Part shown: positions 8,077 through 18,444 of the stretch, piece after piece | Position numbering within the stretch: the stretch's first letter is position 1 | Layout: the number at the start of each line of letters is the position of its first letter | Source of the DNA: an uncultured Clostridia bacterium | GTDB lineage: Bacteria > Bacillota > Clostridia > TANB77 > CAG-508 | Reading direction: 5' to 3' | Length of the DNA: 64,000 nucleotides | Assembly: GCA_934182605.1 (NCBI GenBank) | Contig: CAKPRQ010000008.1 | Span: 21,173-85,172, forward strand | The notes under the pieces: model-generated | The model's database searches: none | Told to the model about the DNA's origin: nothing | The model's input: only the letters and a program-made list of their open reading frames with translations | Program-made: the position numbers and the translations under genes

Positions 8077-9591
8077 TTATCTTGTATCAATTCTCCTTCT
8101 ATCTAACCCTTCTGTAGTTGGCTCTGTAATTATATTTCCTTTATAATCATACCTAGAACCATGGCATGGGCAGTCCCAAGTTTTCTCTAAATTATTCCAA
8201 GATAATTCACAGCCCAGATGTTTACAATAAGGAACTACTGCAAATATTTCCCCATTTTTATCTTTATATATTCCTAATTTTTCCCCATTATAATTTACTA
8301 CCCCTCCAGAATCATTTTTCAATTCTTCAAAATCAATTATAGGAGGAGTTACTTTATTTATTGCTAGCGAATATACAGATTCCTTTAACATATTTCCAAA
8401 TTCTTTACTATTTTTAATTGGCTCCAGTCTTGTAGCAGTATAAAGTTTAGAATATGGATTTATTTTATCTAAAATTTTATCTGTTATAATTCTAGCTGCT
8501 ACATGAGATGTCGTCATTCCCCATTTCTTATATCCTGTAGCTACATACATATTAGGCAAGAAATTTGAAAAATCACCAATATATGGTATTTTATCTAAAC
8601 TTACACAATCTTCTGTCATCCATTTATATTTTACCTTTGCATCTGGATATATAGTTTTTATATAGTTTTCTAAGTTTATATAACTATCTTCTATTTTTAC
8701 ACTTGTATCTCCTGTTTTATGCCCAGAGCCTCCTACTAACAATAATTTTTTTCCGTTTTCTTCTACTACATTTCTAAAAGAAGTAGTTGGAGTATCACAA
8801 GAAATATATATACCATCAAAAATTTCTTTTTCTGTCTCTACTGCTATTATATAAGAGGATTCTTGATACATTTTTACAAAATACATTCCAGGAAAATTTT
8901 TTATAGGATAATGAGTTGCCATAACTAAATATTTGCATTCAACTTTACAATCATTAACATATATTTCATACATATCTGTTTTATGTTTTATATCTACAAC
9001 TTTTGAATTTTCAAATAAATTTACATTATTATTTTCTAATATTTTTAATAAAGAAAGTAAATATTTTCTTATGTGAAATTGTCCTTGATTTTTAAACTTA
9101 ACAGCAGATACTATTTCAAAAGGTAATGGAGATTCTTTTACATATTCTGCTTCAAAACCTACAGAATTCAAAACGTCTACTTCTTTTTTTATTTTTTCGT
9201 CATTATCTTCTTTACAAGTATAAACATAAGCATCTTCTTTTGTAAAATTACATTCTATCTTTTCATCTTCTATAATCTTTTCAATTAATCTTATAGCTTC
9301 CTCATTAGAATTTAAATATGCCTCCATACTTTCTTTTCCAAATGAATTATATAAATAATCATAAATAAGACCATGTTGGCTAGTTACTTTAGCAGTTGTA
9401 TTAGCACTTACTCCCATTCCCATTAGGTCCGCTTCTAATAAAGTTATATCTAAATTACTCTCTTTAGATAACAAATATGCTGTAGAAATACCTGTAATAC
9501 CTCCACCAATAATACACACATCAGTTTTAATATTTTCTTTTATTTTTTGATAATTAGTTAAATTTGTACTTTCTACCCAATAAGATTTCAT
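8077..9591 (-). CDS. FAD-dependent oxidoreductase with C-terminal Rieske [2Fe-2S] domain
   Basis: 504 residues. The N-terminus has the dinucleotide-binding fold (CIIGGGITGISTAYLLS, residues ~26-43) of the DadA/glycine oxidase (DAO) superfamily. The DAO body contains the GKKLLLVGGSGHKTGD and ATGYKKWGMTTSHVAA segments. The C-terminal ~90 residues form a Rieske domain: CKHLGC and CPCHGSRYD supply the C-x-H and C-x-x-H ligands. This FAD/Rieske combination is common in Bacillota as a cytosolic amine/amino-acid oxidase-like enzyme of unclear substrate. The full ligand set is present, so it looks intact. Single gene, not obviously in an operon; a long hairpin element lies upstream. Confidence 0.9.
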   Translation of the reverse strand: MKSYWVESTNLTNYQKIKENIKTDVCIIGGGITGISTAYLLSKESNLDITLLEADLMGMGVSANTTAKVTSQHGLIYDYLYNSFGKESMEAYLNSNEEAIRLIEKIIEDEKIECNFTKEDAYVYTCKEDNDEKIKKEVDVLNSVGFEAEYVKESPLPFEIVSAVKFKNQGQFHIRKYLLSLLKILENNNVNLFENSKVVDIKHKTDMYEIYVNDCKVECKYLVMATHYPIKNFPGMYFVKMYQESSYIIAVETEKEIFDGIYISCDTPTTSFRNVVEENGKKLLLVGGSGHKTGDTSVKIEDSYINLENYIKTIYPDAKVKYKWMTEDCVSLDKIPYIGDFSNFLPNMYVATGYKKWGMTTSHVAARIITDKILDKINPYSKLYTATRLEPIKNSKEFGNMLKESVYSLAINKVTPPIIDFEELKNDSGGVVNYNGEKLGIYKDKNGEIFAVVPYCKHLGCELSWNNLEKTWDCPCHGSRYDYKGNIITEPTTEGLDRRRIDTR

Positions 9592-9706
9592 TATACATCA
9601 CCAAGTTTATTATTACCAAATTTTAACTTATTATACTTTTAATATTTTTTCTTTATCTTTTTTATATCTGTATAATAAAATTATTAAATAGTAATTATTA
9701 AAAAGC

Positions 9707-9881
9707 CTGGTATATATCTATTTTTAATAAAAGCGAATGTGAAGTAAAAAATATTAGAAACTCTTAGAAATATTTACGGAAAGTGTTCAAGTTTACCTTG
9801 GAAGGGTGCCGTAAATATTGATATAGAGTTTCTATATTTTTTGCAAGCCGAGCAATTTTATTAAAAATAGATATATACCAG
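9707..9881. repeat. 175-bp multi-stem hairpin element (element F)
   Basis: A perfect 26-bp inverted repeat forms the base: arms 9707-9732 and 9856-9881, beginning CTGGTATATATC. Inside are a second stem (TAGAAACTCT with AGAGTTTCTA) and a third, perfect 11-bp stem (AATATTTACGG with CCGTAAATATT). The apical loop is GC-richer and holds CAAGTTTACCTTGG. It fills the intergenic space between the oxidoreductase and the giant surface protein. In design it resembles elements A-E, but its core differs. It could be a non-autonomous mobile element or a structured RNA. Confidence 0.7.
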
Positions 9882-9909
9882 ACTTAAAAAACACTTACTT
9901 AATTATTAC

Positions 9910-12900
9910 TTAAAGTACTTTTCTCTTGATAAACAATACACCAGCAACCACGATTAATGTTGCGCCCAAAGCAATAATAATATACAATACATAATTCATA
10001 TCTTGACCAAATGGCGGTAAGATTACTACATCTTCTGAATATACAGAGTCATACTCTTGGCTGTTTTCATCATGTGGCTTATAATTACCTGTAACAGCTA
10101 TATAATCTCTTCTACCTACTGCATTTAGTCTTTCTACTATCTCAGTTGAATTCTTATATAGCAATGTATCTGTATCATCATTTGCTGAAAGTTGTTTGCT
10201 ATAATTTACATAGAAACTTATAGACGAAACACCTGTATTCGAAATTGCTTCTTTACTTATGTTTGGATATATTGGCGTATCTTTTAATGATTTTGTTTCT
10301 ATTATTTTTATTTCATCATTATCTATGTAATTTTCAACATTTTTATTTAATTTTATTGAATTCTTACTTTGCCATACTACAGTTTCATTTAAAAGAACAG
10401 GCATATCATTTTCATTTAATCTAGTAGTAATTTTTCTAATTTCTGGTGTAACTCTTTCTTTCCTTTTCTCATCAAATAATTCCTGCCAATTTCTAATAGT
10501 AATTCCATCAAATCTTAATCCTTTTAAATCTACATAATTTACTTCTACATTTATGTTATTATTATCTTCTGCTCTAAATACAGTATTTGTATAATAATCA
10601 TATATTGTACCAATCTTATTAGCAACTGTTGTAGTAGCATAATATGTTTCTTCAGGATTAAACATATCATATGTAAAGTAATCTGCCAATGTATCTACTT
10701 CACCATTATTAGTTACTGTTATCTTATATTGAATCTCTATTGTAGCTCCTTGCATTATCTCTTCATCCATAAATATATTAAATCTGTCATTAACAATTTC
10801 TTGTACATTTTGATTTAAACCTTTTGAGGTATCTATTATAACTTCACCGTTTGCTAATGTAATTCTAATATTTGATACTTCTTCATCTACCTTAAATTCA
10901 ACTTTAGGTCTTTCTATTAAGCCCATATTTGTATTTTGAGTTTTACTATTATTATGCAGGAAAGTTATGTTTCTATTTGGTGTTATAGCAGTAACTTTTG
11001 TATTTTTGGCTAACTCTAAAATTCTATTAGAAATCTCTGTCTGTAAATTATTTATTTTATCTGTATCTTTTTCTTCCTTACTATTTTCCGCTTCTAATTC
11101 TCTTTGTAGACTAAGTATATTTTCTATATGAAGAACTTCTGCATTTTCATTTGTAATTACACTTGAATAATCAATATTATGTTTTCTACTATAAATATCT
11201 TCATATTCTTTGCCATCTACATAATATTTATATGAATATTCTACATCTTTTGCATCTGTTAAATTTGGTAACACTTTTTCAAATTTTAAAAGTATATCTT
11301 CTAAAGCAACTTTACTAACATATTGTTCACAATTTCCATGTTTTATATTATATAAAATTCCTGCTGTAGGAGCTTCTTCTGTACCAAAAGTTTTATCATC
11401 CCATTCATCCATAGAGCAAGCTATTGTTATAACTTGTACTCCTCTTTCTTTTGCTTTTAATAATGCTTCTTTATCTTTTTCAGTTTCTTTCATGTATCCA
11501 TCTGTTAATATTAATATTACTTTTCCATCTGCATTTCTACTAAATTGATTTAACGCGTCTTCTATACTTTCACTTAAAGTCCTTCCTGCATTTATAGCTT
11601 CATCTTTAAATAAATCTATTACTGAACCAGCATTAGGCTTTTCTACCAATCCTACTTTTCTTTCTACAGTTCCTGCAGGTTCTGAGAACATATATCCGCC
11701 TATTTTTACCTTTTGTACATTTTTATATAAGCTGTCTACTAATGGAGTTATGGCTGTTCTCATCAAATTACCTTTATTATCTGTTTTCATATTTTCTGAT
11801 GTATCTAACATTATCATTACTTCTAGGCTAGGATTATTATATTGTTGGTAAATAGTATCTAAAGATAAAGTTTTATAATCTTGTGCGTTAAACGTTAGAT
11901 CTTTAACTAATTGATATTCATCTCCATAAGTAAATTTTACTCTAAAAGTACCATTCTCTAATTTAAAGAATTTATATTCTCCATCTTGAATATCTATAGT
12001 TTGTCCATCTACAACTATATCTTCACCAGTTCTGTAATAATCAGTTCCACTTGGTGTTTTCCTTAGCACTTCAATTTCTGCTCCAGTTTTAGGATCACGA
12101 AGCACTTCAATTAATTCTACTTTCACATCATTAATTTTTACTTCACCATCATCTATAATACCATTACTAATTAATTGGTTATTATCTTTTAATAAATCTG
12201 TTACTATATCTTCCCATACATAACCTTGTATAGTATTACTATTTTCTAAGCTATAATCTTGTTCATATATTAATTTTAATAATGGTGCAGTATCTGTTCC
12301 ATCTGCATAAGTTCTAGGATTTCCTAACCTTGCACTACCTGGATTAGAAGTTTTATCTATTAATCCTTCATCATAAGCATAAATTGTAACTTCTGTAATG
12401 TTTTCTTTAAACTCATTTGGAGCTAAATCCATTTTTAGAGTTCTACTTTCATCTTTTTTAACTTTTAAAATTAAATGTATCTCTATTGTTTCTCCAGGAG
12501 CTAAACTTTTATCTTTTAAATCATCTGTATATATTGTTGAATAACCATTTTCCGTTCCAGCTCTATATTCCCATAATATTTCTTCTTTAGTAACTTTACC
12601 TTCTTCATTCATAGGGACTTCTATCCATGATGCTAAATCTGTAAAGTCATATTTTGAACTATATTCTAAATCAGCATCAAAACTATTTTCAATTTCTAGT
12701 AATCTACCACTTTCTAATGTTCCTCTGTTCTTTATTAACAATTTATACTCAATATACACATTTTGTTCAGATTTTTCAGTTAATATAGTTGAAACTAATT
12801 CAGCATTATCACCATATATTTCCTCACTATCATACCTATATGCCACATCATCTGGATTTAATTCTTGATTATATGGTATATCTGTATAGTATCCGGTATT

Positions 12901-15900
12901 TCTATTTAAAATATCATAATGGTCGTCATTAATATTTTTATCATCATACTTATATTTTTGTATATCATTACCTGTTTCAGAATCTAATTTTTCTGTAGTT
13001 ATAACTTGATATACATCAGATTTAGTTCCAAAATCTCCTTGTTCTCTTTGTATTAATCCTAAATTAATATGTTCTAAGCAAGGATAAGTCTTTATGTATT
13101 TAGTTGTACCGTCTTTATATAAATCTAAATCCGCAAAATCTACTTGATATTGATTATCCACTGGTAAGTACAATGATGTTTCCATAGTTCTTGCATACAT
13201 TTTAAATTCATCTTTCGTTATCTCCCTATCATCTGTAGTAATCAATGTAGAAACAGAACCATTTGATGTTTCCCACGTTTTATATTCTAAATCTATAGTA
13301 CTTCCATCTTTAGCAGTAGCTAAATTCTCTGAAATATTATAGAATTTATCATTAAAAGCATCTCTCTCTGCTACATTTTCTAATGCGTGTGAACTTGTCA
13401 AATAATTTTCGGGATTCTTTTTATATTTTTCTGTTTGTGTTTGTATATTTTGATTATTATTATTTTCTCTAATATCACTTTGTAAATACTCAGTTGTTTT
13501 ATATGTCATTCCGTCATAAGCAAATTCTACATAATAATCAAAACCAACTCTTACGTATTCAAAGATATAATATCCTTCTTCATTTGTCAAAGTTTTTGCA
13601 ATATAATCTTTATCACCTTTTTTATAAAGTATTACTTCAACATTAGGTATTCCTCTCTCAATTTCATCTATAACACCATTCGCTTCAGCTTCTGTTCCAC
13701 CAGGGTTATCTAGCCATACCGTGCCTGAAATATGGAATGTCAAAGGTATTACCCTATTCTCAGGATAATATGGATATGTTGGATCACTTGCTCCATTAGG
13801 TCCTTTTCCAGTGTAATATGGATATGATGCGTAATCAGGATATATATCGCTGTTAAATGAATACGGTACATCTGGATAATTTGGACTACCCGGATATTGA
13901 GGATAGTTTGGATATCCTGGATATGTATCATAATTTGGCAAGAATGGTAATACTGGAACACTTTCTGTTCTCTCTAAAAGATTACCTTTATTTACACTCT
14001 CTTGCATATTTTGTGTTGTATTAACACTTGTTACATAATATGGTTTTACTTCCCCAAGTTCAATATCTATATACTTATATTCTTTATAAATCTTAGAATA
14101 TATAATTTGTTCCAAATTCATAGCATGTAAATTTGTTCCTAATGGTACTTGTTGGCAGAAATATTGGTGACCGAACAAGTGACCATTCCAAGCAAAATGT
14201 AATGGTGGAGTACCTGTTGGTGTTTTATGAATTGGACAACATAGTAACGGACACCAAGATACTGGCGAAGTCGCATGTCCACCTATAACACCATGAACAC
14301 ATGCTAATGCTGGTAAAGGACATACTAGTGGAATATCTACACCCATCCATAATAATTGGTCATAACCGCCTTTTAACTCATAAGTTTGTCCATCTGCATC
14401 CATTTTTTCTAATTGAAATCTCATTTTTGATAATGTATTTATGCTGTAATTTTCCATGCTTGGAAATTCTAAATAGAAAACTTCATTAGGATATGGAAAT
14501 TTATATTGTTTATCATAATCTGTTACAATACTCCTTTTATCTGGATAAACAAATTGCCAATCTTTTATTTCTATAGTCTTTTCATCATCTGCATATAGTT
14601 TTGCATCTATTATTCCTGTAAAACTAATAATTCCTGTATCTTTATCATACATTTCACTATCTGTATCCGAAATCGGTACAAAAAATTCTCTAATATAATC
14701 TATAGTAAATGGACCTACTAAAATTTTATCTGTATCTTTAGAATATGAAACTTCTACTTTACTATAATCTGTTCTATCTACCAAGTTAGCTCCGTTTTCT
14801 TCTTCAAAAGCATTCCAATTATCTAAAGCTTTTCCTAAAGCTGTAGCCTCTGTATATAACTCTATACCTGCAACTGGATCTTCTGAATCTTTACCTTCTA
14901 TCTTTTCTTTTTCACCTGGTAAGAAATCTTTTATTAAGTTTTCAAATACTTTGTAAGGATCTTTTAATATTTCACTAACATCTGATACCATATTCATTAT
15001 TTGAGTAATATGATTAATATTATCCCACTTGTTATCGAGAATTATATTTTGTGCTTTTAATAGTGCTGCAGCCTCACTCGTTTCTAATGAATGTACAAAT
15101 GATTGATATGCATTATTTATTGAAGATGCTATTCTTAACAATGTAGTTACTATGTTATATGTATTTCTATCCACTATACCTTCATCTACGCTTGTATCTA
15201 CCCCTCTAATATCCTTTTCAATGTGCCAATACGCCATTTGTACTGCATCTGGATAATATGTAGTATCTTTTTGATGTGATAAAACATACGCTTCTTCTGG
15301 CTCTAAGTTTTTTATTCCTCTACTAGAATATTCTGCTAAAGTTCTACTTATACCTGCAATTCCAGGTATACCAAAACTTCCATAATACGTATTTATAGTT
15401 GCTCCATAAGGATTTTTAGCAAAAGGATTTGTTAATTCATTCGCACTATTAGTTGCGTCATATATTATCCTTTTACTTGAATCGTAAGTTGGTTCTTCAT
15501 ATATAGATATTACTCCGATTTCTAATGTTGCATCATTTAATCTATCATATTTATTTTGTCTTGGAACTATAATCTTACCTCTTTCAGAAGAAATCAAAAA
15601 TGGACTATTTGCTAAGTCTTCAAAAGAAATTTGTTTATCATATAAAGGACCTTCTTCTACTCTAATTTCTTTTAAAATATCTCCTAATATAATACCTGTT
15701 TCTTGTTGAAAACTATCCATGTCATTCTCTATATTCTTTAAATATTGATATACTTGCTCTCTAATAGCATTCCAAATATCTTCTACAATTCCATTTATTA
15801 TCCAATTAGATACTGCTGAATTTATTTCTATAACTAATGGTTTTAATATACTATCAGTTAAAACATCCTCAATATTACTTCTGGCTAATTCTAAAATCTC

Positions 15901-17343
15901 TATTCCTTTATTGCCATTTATATATTCAACCATAGCATTTTTTATATAGTTTTTAATTTCAGGAAAAATTGTATTTTTAGTATATGTCATGGTTTCTGTA
16001 TCAACTTCTGTTCTGCTTTCAACATTTCCATTTTCATCATATGTATAATGCCATTTTATTCCTACATTATATAAAACTGTATAACCATAATCTGAACTAG
16101 TATATGGAGCAAATTCTCTATTAATTAATCCTCTTAAATTAGAATTATTTTTTAAACTTTTTAAGTACGCATCTGTATATTTAACTACATTATCATACAT
16201 TAAATCACTTAATGAATTTTTAAAACGTTCCTCTACTCCATAAGGTACACTATTCTTAATTAGATTTCCCACACCATTATTTATATAATCAGATGACATT
16301 GTAAAAATAATTTCATCTAACAAACCTTCTGCCACATTTGCAACATAAGGAGCAACTTGATACTCAATATTACTTGATACTATTTTAGTTATTTGACCTG
16401 TTATATATTCAATTGCTTTATCAGAAAAACCATTTTTCTCTACCTCTTCAAAAGAACCATTCTCTTTAATATAATAATATATACCTGTTTTAATATCGTT
16501 AAAGATTGATTCTCCTGAGCAACTACTTAAATATGTATTTACACTTTCTTTTAATACATCTTTTATTTCATTTGTTATATCTATATTTAATTTAGAACGC
16601 AAATCAGAAATAACTTTATCAGCTGTTATATAATCTTTTAATCTATCAACTTTTGTTAAATTTCCTCCATTACTATTAACCGCTTCTAATTTTTCATCAC
16701 TTGTAAACAAATAATCTGTAATAAAATCTGCTAAATATATAAACTCTGTAGTATCATTCTTTACAGTTGAAGAAATTTGCTCACCTATAGTAGTATAACT
16801 ATTAACATATTTAACCACATTATTTACCATATTATTAACTTCACTATCACTAATTAATTTAGCACCAGGTTTTAAATATCTACGTCCTGTTTCTTCATCT
16901 TCATAATAACAAGAATCATTATGAGATTTTACCATATTTCTTATCTCATTCCCAATCTCTTGTCTTACTTTTTCATTAAGCAAATTATTAGTAACCTCAT
17001 AAGTTTTCTCTACTATAACTTCTTCAAATTTAGTCTGAATATCATATAAATTACTTTGTAATGCAGATTTCACATTATCCTTTATATCTTTTTCTAAACT
17101 CTCTTTATCTAAATTATTAAAAAATTTCTCTATAGCCTCATTAACAGCCGTCTCTACTTCCTTATCCAAATTGATATTATTTATATAATTTTGTAATACG
17201 CTATTAATAGTATTTTCTATTTTATCTTCTAACTCACTTTGTTCTGTAGCAAATACAGAATTAGGAAATATAACAATAGAACATAAAATAAAAAAAAGAA
17301 TAATTATTTTTTTAATTTGATTATGTTTTGTATTTTTAATCAT
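9910..17343 (-). CDS. Giant surface protein with vWA domain and SdrD-B-like domains
   Basis: 2477 residues. A Sec signal peptide (ILFFILCSIVIFPNSVFA) is at residues ~13-32 and a C-terminal membrane helix followed by KRK-type basic residues at ~2450-2477; there is no LPXTG motif. Residues 30-700 are helical and acidic. Residues ~1010-1070 hold a Cys/His-rich insert (SWCPLLCCPIHK). Residues ~1130-1200 are a Pro/Tyr-rich linker (YPGYPNYPQYPG). SdrD B-like domains sit at ~1200-1285 (SGTVWLDNPGG) and ~1705-1820 (IQGYVWEDIV). A vWA domain follows at ~1845-2010 with a MIDAS-like D-T-S-E-N (Ser at the third position, Asn in place of the last Ser) and LILTDGY. DUF11-like segments precede the anchor. 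Role inferred: large adhesin or stalk. The start is ATG 17343 behind AGGAGG-type bases. Confidence 0.8.
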   Translation of the reverse strand: MIKNTKHNQIKKIIILFFILCSIVIFPNSVFATEQSELEDKIENTINSVLQNYINNINLDKEVETAVNEAIEKFFNNLDKESLEKDIKDNVKSALQSNLYDIQTKFEEVIVEKTYEVTNNLLNEKVRQEIGNEIRNMVKSHNDSCYYEDEETGRRYLKPGAKLISDSEVNNMVNNVVKYVNSYTTIGEQISSTVKNDTTEFIYLADFITDYLFTSDEKLEAVNSNGGNLTKVDRLKDYITADKVISDLRSKLNIDITNEIKDVLKESVNTYLSSCSGESIFNDIKTGIYYYIKENGSFEEVEKNGFSDKAIEYITGQITKIVSSNIEYQVAPYVANVAEGLLDEIIFTMSSDYINNGVGNLIKNSVPYGVEERFKNSLSDLMYDNVVKYTDAYLKSLKNNSNLRGLINREFAPYTSSDYGYTVLYNVGIKWHYTYDENGNVESRTEVDTETMTYTKNTIFPEIKNYIKNAMVEYINGNKGIEILELARSNIEDVLTDSILKPLVIEINSAVSNWIINGIVEDIWNAIREQVYQYLKNIENDMDSFQQETGIILGDILKEIRVEEGPLYDKQISFEDLANSPFLISSERGKIIVPRQNKYDRLNDATLEIGVISIYEEPTYDSSKRIIYDATNSANELTNPFAKNPYGATINTYYGSFGIPGIAGISRTLAEYSSRGIKNLEPEEAYVLSHQKDTTYYPDAVQMAYWHIEKDIRGVDTSVDEGIVDRNTYNIVTTLLRIASSINNAYQSFVHSLETSEAAALLKAQNIILDNKWDNINHITQIMNMVSDVSEILKDPYKVFENLIKDFLPGEKEKIEGKDSEDPVAGIELYTEATALGKALDNWNAFEEENGANLVDRTDYSKVEVSYSKDTDKILVGPFTIDYIREFFVPISDTDSEMYDKDTGIISFTGIIDAKLYADDEKTIEIKDWQFVYPDKRSIVTDYDKQYKFPYPNEVFYLEFPSMENYSINTLSKMRFQLEKMDADGQTYELKGGYDQLLWMGVDIPLVCPLPALACVHGVIGGHATSPVSWCPLLCCPIHKTPTGTPPLHFAWNGHLFGHQYFCQQVPLGTNLHAMNLEQIIYSKIYKEYKYIDIELGEVKPYYVTSVNTTQNMQESVNKGNLLERTESVPVLPFLPNYDTYPGYPNYPQYPGSPNYPDVPYSFNSDIYPDYASYPYYTGKGPNGASDPTYPYYPENRVIPLTFHISGTVWLDNPGGTEAEANGVIDEIERGIPNVEVILYKKGDKDYIAKTLTNEEGYYIFEYVRVGFDYYVEFAYDGMTYKTTEYLQSDIRENNNNQNIQTQTEKYKKNPENYLTSSHALENVAERDAFNDKFYNISENLATAKDGSTIDLEYKTWETSNGSVSTLITTDDREITKDEFKMYARTMETSLYLPVDNQYQVDFADLDLYKDGTTKYIKTYPCLEHINLGLIQREQGDFGTKSDVYQVITTEKLDSETGNDIQKYKYDDKNINDDHYDILNRNTGYYTDIPYNQELNPDDVAYRYDSEEIYGDNAELVSTILTEKSEQNVYIEYKLLIKNRGTLESGRLLEIENSFDADLEYSSKYDFTDLASWIEVPMNEEGKVTKEEILWEYRAGTENGYSTIYTDDLKDKSLAPGETIEIHLILKVKKDESRTLKMDLAPNEFKENITEVTIYAYDEGLIDKTSNPGSARLGNPRTYADGTDTAPLLKLIYEQDYSLENSNTIQGYVWEDIVTDLLKDNNQLISNGIIDDGEVKINDVKVELIEVLRDPKTGAEIEVLRKTPSGTDYYRTGEDIVVDGQTIDIQDGEYKFFKLENGTFRVKFTYGDEYQLVKDLTFNAQDYKTLSLDTIYQQYNNPSLEVMIMLDTSENMKTDNKGNLMRTAITPLVDSLYKNVQKVKIGGYMFSEPAGTVERKVGLVEKPNAGSVIDLFKDEAINAGRTLSESIEDALNQFSRNADGKVILILTDGYMKETEKDKEALLKAKERGVQVITIACSMDEWDDKTFGTEEAPTAGILYNIKHGNCEQYVSKVALEDILLKFEKVLPNLTDAKDVEYSYKYYVDGKEYEDIYSRKHNIDYSSVITNENAEVLHIENILSLQRELEAENSKEEKDTDKINNLQTEISNRILELAKNTKVTAITPNRNITFLHNNSKTQNTNMGLIERPKVEFKVDEEVSNIRITLANGEVIIDTSKGLNQNVQEIVNDRFNIFMDEEIMQGATIEIQYKITVTNNGEVDTLADYFTYDMFNPEETYYATTTVANKIGTIYDYYTNTVFRAEDNNNINVEVNYVDLKGLRFDGITIRNWQELFDEKRKERVTPEIRKITTRLNENDMPVLLNETVVWQSKNSIKLNKNVENYIDNDEIKIIETKSLKDTPIYPNISKEAISNTGVSSISFYVNYSKQLSANDDTDTLLYKNSTEIVERLNAVGRRDYIAVTGNYKPHDENSQEYDSVYSEDVVILPPFGQDMNYVLYIIIALGATLIVVAGVLFIKRKVL

Positions 17344-17381
17344 AAATCTCCTATTCCTCCTTATAATACTATTATAATAAT

Positions 17382-17410
17382 ATTATATTTTCATTTTTTA
17401 CGGCTGTCAA
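17382..17410 (-). promoter_or_regulatory. Promoter of the giant vWA surface protein
   Basis: On the minus strand, TTGACA (17410-17405), a 17-base spacer and TATAAT (17387-17382): a perfect sigma-A promoter. The start codon follows 38 bases downstream. This suggests strong vegetative expression. Confidence 0.8.
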
Positions 17411-17578
17411 TGTCAAAAAATGGTACTTTTTCAACACTTTTGACAGATTTAATTACGGAAAAAATAAACATAAAAGATATAAATTAAATATTAAATTTAT
17501 GTTACAAATTTATATAACATCTACAAAACTACGGAAATAGAGCTTTTTGAGATTCTTTTTTATTCTTTAGTAAAAAAT

Positions 17579-17634
17579 TCCCCAAAGTCCTTGGGAAATA
17601 TGGAAAAGCAAAGAAAAAACCTCTAAAAAGAGGT
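17579..17634 (-). terminator. Tandem terminators after the HEPN/MNT pair
   Basis: ACCTCTTTTTAGAGGT followed by TTTTTT (17634-17613), then TTCCCAAGG..GGGGAA followed by TTTTTT (17598-17573). Two intrinsic terminators in a row separate the pair from the giant gene's promoter. Confidence 0.75.
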
Positions 17635-17639
17635 CCAAA

Positions 17640-17954
17640 TTATCTTGAATATATTATTTGTCCATATGATAAAACATCATCTAAAAAACCACTGTTATCT
17701 TTTTCGTCAATTAACAAAACAGGTTCTATATCTGTTGATATATTTCTTCTTAATCTAAAAAGTTTCGCCATGTCTTCAATAATATTTTTAGAAATACTTT
17801 TTCTAGGTACAACTACAGCTACATCAATATCACTATCTTTTCCATAATTTCCCCTAGCATAAGAACCATATAAAATTATTTTATTTACTACCATATTTTG
17901 GGTTACTACCTTTGCATATGCCTCGACTAATTTTATAACTTGTTCTTTATCCAT
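17640..17954 (-). CDS. mntA: MNT-type minimal nucleotidyltransferase (antitoxin partner of HEPN)
   Basis: 104 residues. The polymerase-beta fold signature is complete: IILYGSYARGNYGKDSDIDV supplies G-S-x10-D-x-D, and a third acidic residue is at ~78-80 (DIEPVLL). In characterised HEPN-MNT systems this protein adds nucleotides to the HEPN RNase and silences it. The ATG lies inside the end of the HEPN gene (22-base overlap), so the two are translationally coupled. Two terminators follow. Confidence 0.85.
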   Translation of the reverse strand: MDKEQVIKLVEAYAKVVTQNMVVNKIILYGSYARGNYGKDSDIDVAVVVPRKSISKNIIEDMAKLFRLRRNISTDIEPVLLIDEKDNSGFLDDVLSYGQIIYSR

Positions 17955-18325
17955 AACACAAAATCCTCCGTTTCATTTACTATACTTTTACAATTTTCTT
18001 CGTTTAAAGCTTCTAATATATCTTGTTTTTGAGTAGGATATCTAGCCTCTATATTTAATGGTAATAAAATATCTAAAAAGTTCTTTTGCTTTTCTGTCAT
18101 ATCATTATATACATCACTTTCTTGGGCTAGTTTCACAAGTTTATGTGTATAGGGCGGTTGTTGTTTTTTCACATTTACATAATACGCTTTTAATATTTTT
18201 TCAATTACTTGATTACACATGAAACCAACATATAAAAATCTTCTACTTTTTAACATTGCCTTTGCTGTTTCTAAATCATATTCTACTAATTCTAACCAAT
18301 AATTTACTTTATCAAAATCACTAAT
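17933..18325 (-). CDS. hepT: HEPN-domain protein (toxin partner of MNT), likely ATT start
   Basis: An internal ATG at 18256 gives 107 residues, but the frame continues upstream with good family sequence (FDKVNYWLELVEYDLETAKA). It reaches an ATT at 18325, placed 8 bases after a perfect AGGAGG. No ATG, GTG or TTG occurs between, so I take the rare ATT start; a sequence error is the alternative. The 130 residues include the family motifs CNQVIEKILKAY, YTHKLVKLAQ and LNIEARYP. HEPN partners of MNT proteins are RNases. Order HEPN then MNT with overlap is typical. Confidence 0.75.
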   Translation of the reverse strand: MSDFDKVNYWLELVEYDLETAKAMLKSRRFLYVGFMCNQVIEKILKAYYVNVKKQQPPYTHKLVKLAQESDVYNDMTEKQKNFLDILLPLNIEARYPTQKQDILEALNEENCKSIVNETEDFVLWIKNKL

Positions 18326-18444
18326 TTTAATCTCCTCCTATAATTAATTATCTACATAAATTTTACTATAATTTTTGAAAAAAGTCTAGTTATAATTAAG
18401 TAATCATTTTTTACCGTCACTTTACTGTAATAATTCTATTAAAA

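Noticed and set aside
13749..13961. Ile/His-rich minus-strand frame
   Set aside because: Alternate frame of the Pro/Tyr-rich linker in the giant gene.
9910..17343. LPXTG sortase anchor in the giant protein
   Set aside because: The C-terminus has a membrane helix and basic tail, but no LPXTG-like motif precedes it; the same holds for 25826-29479.
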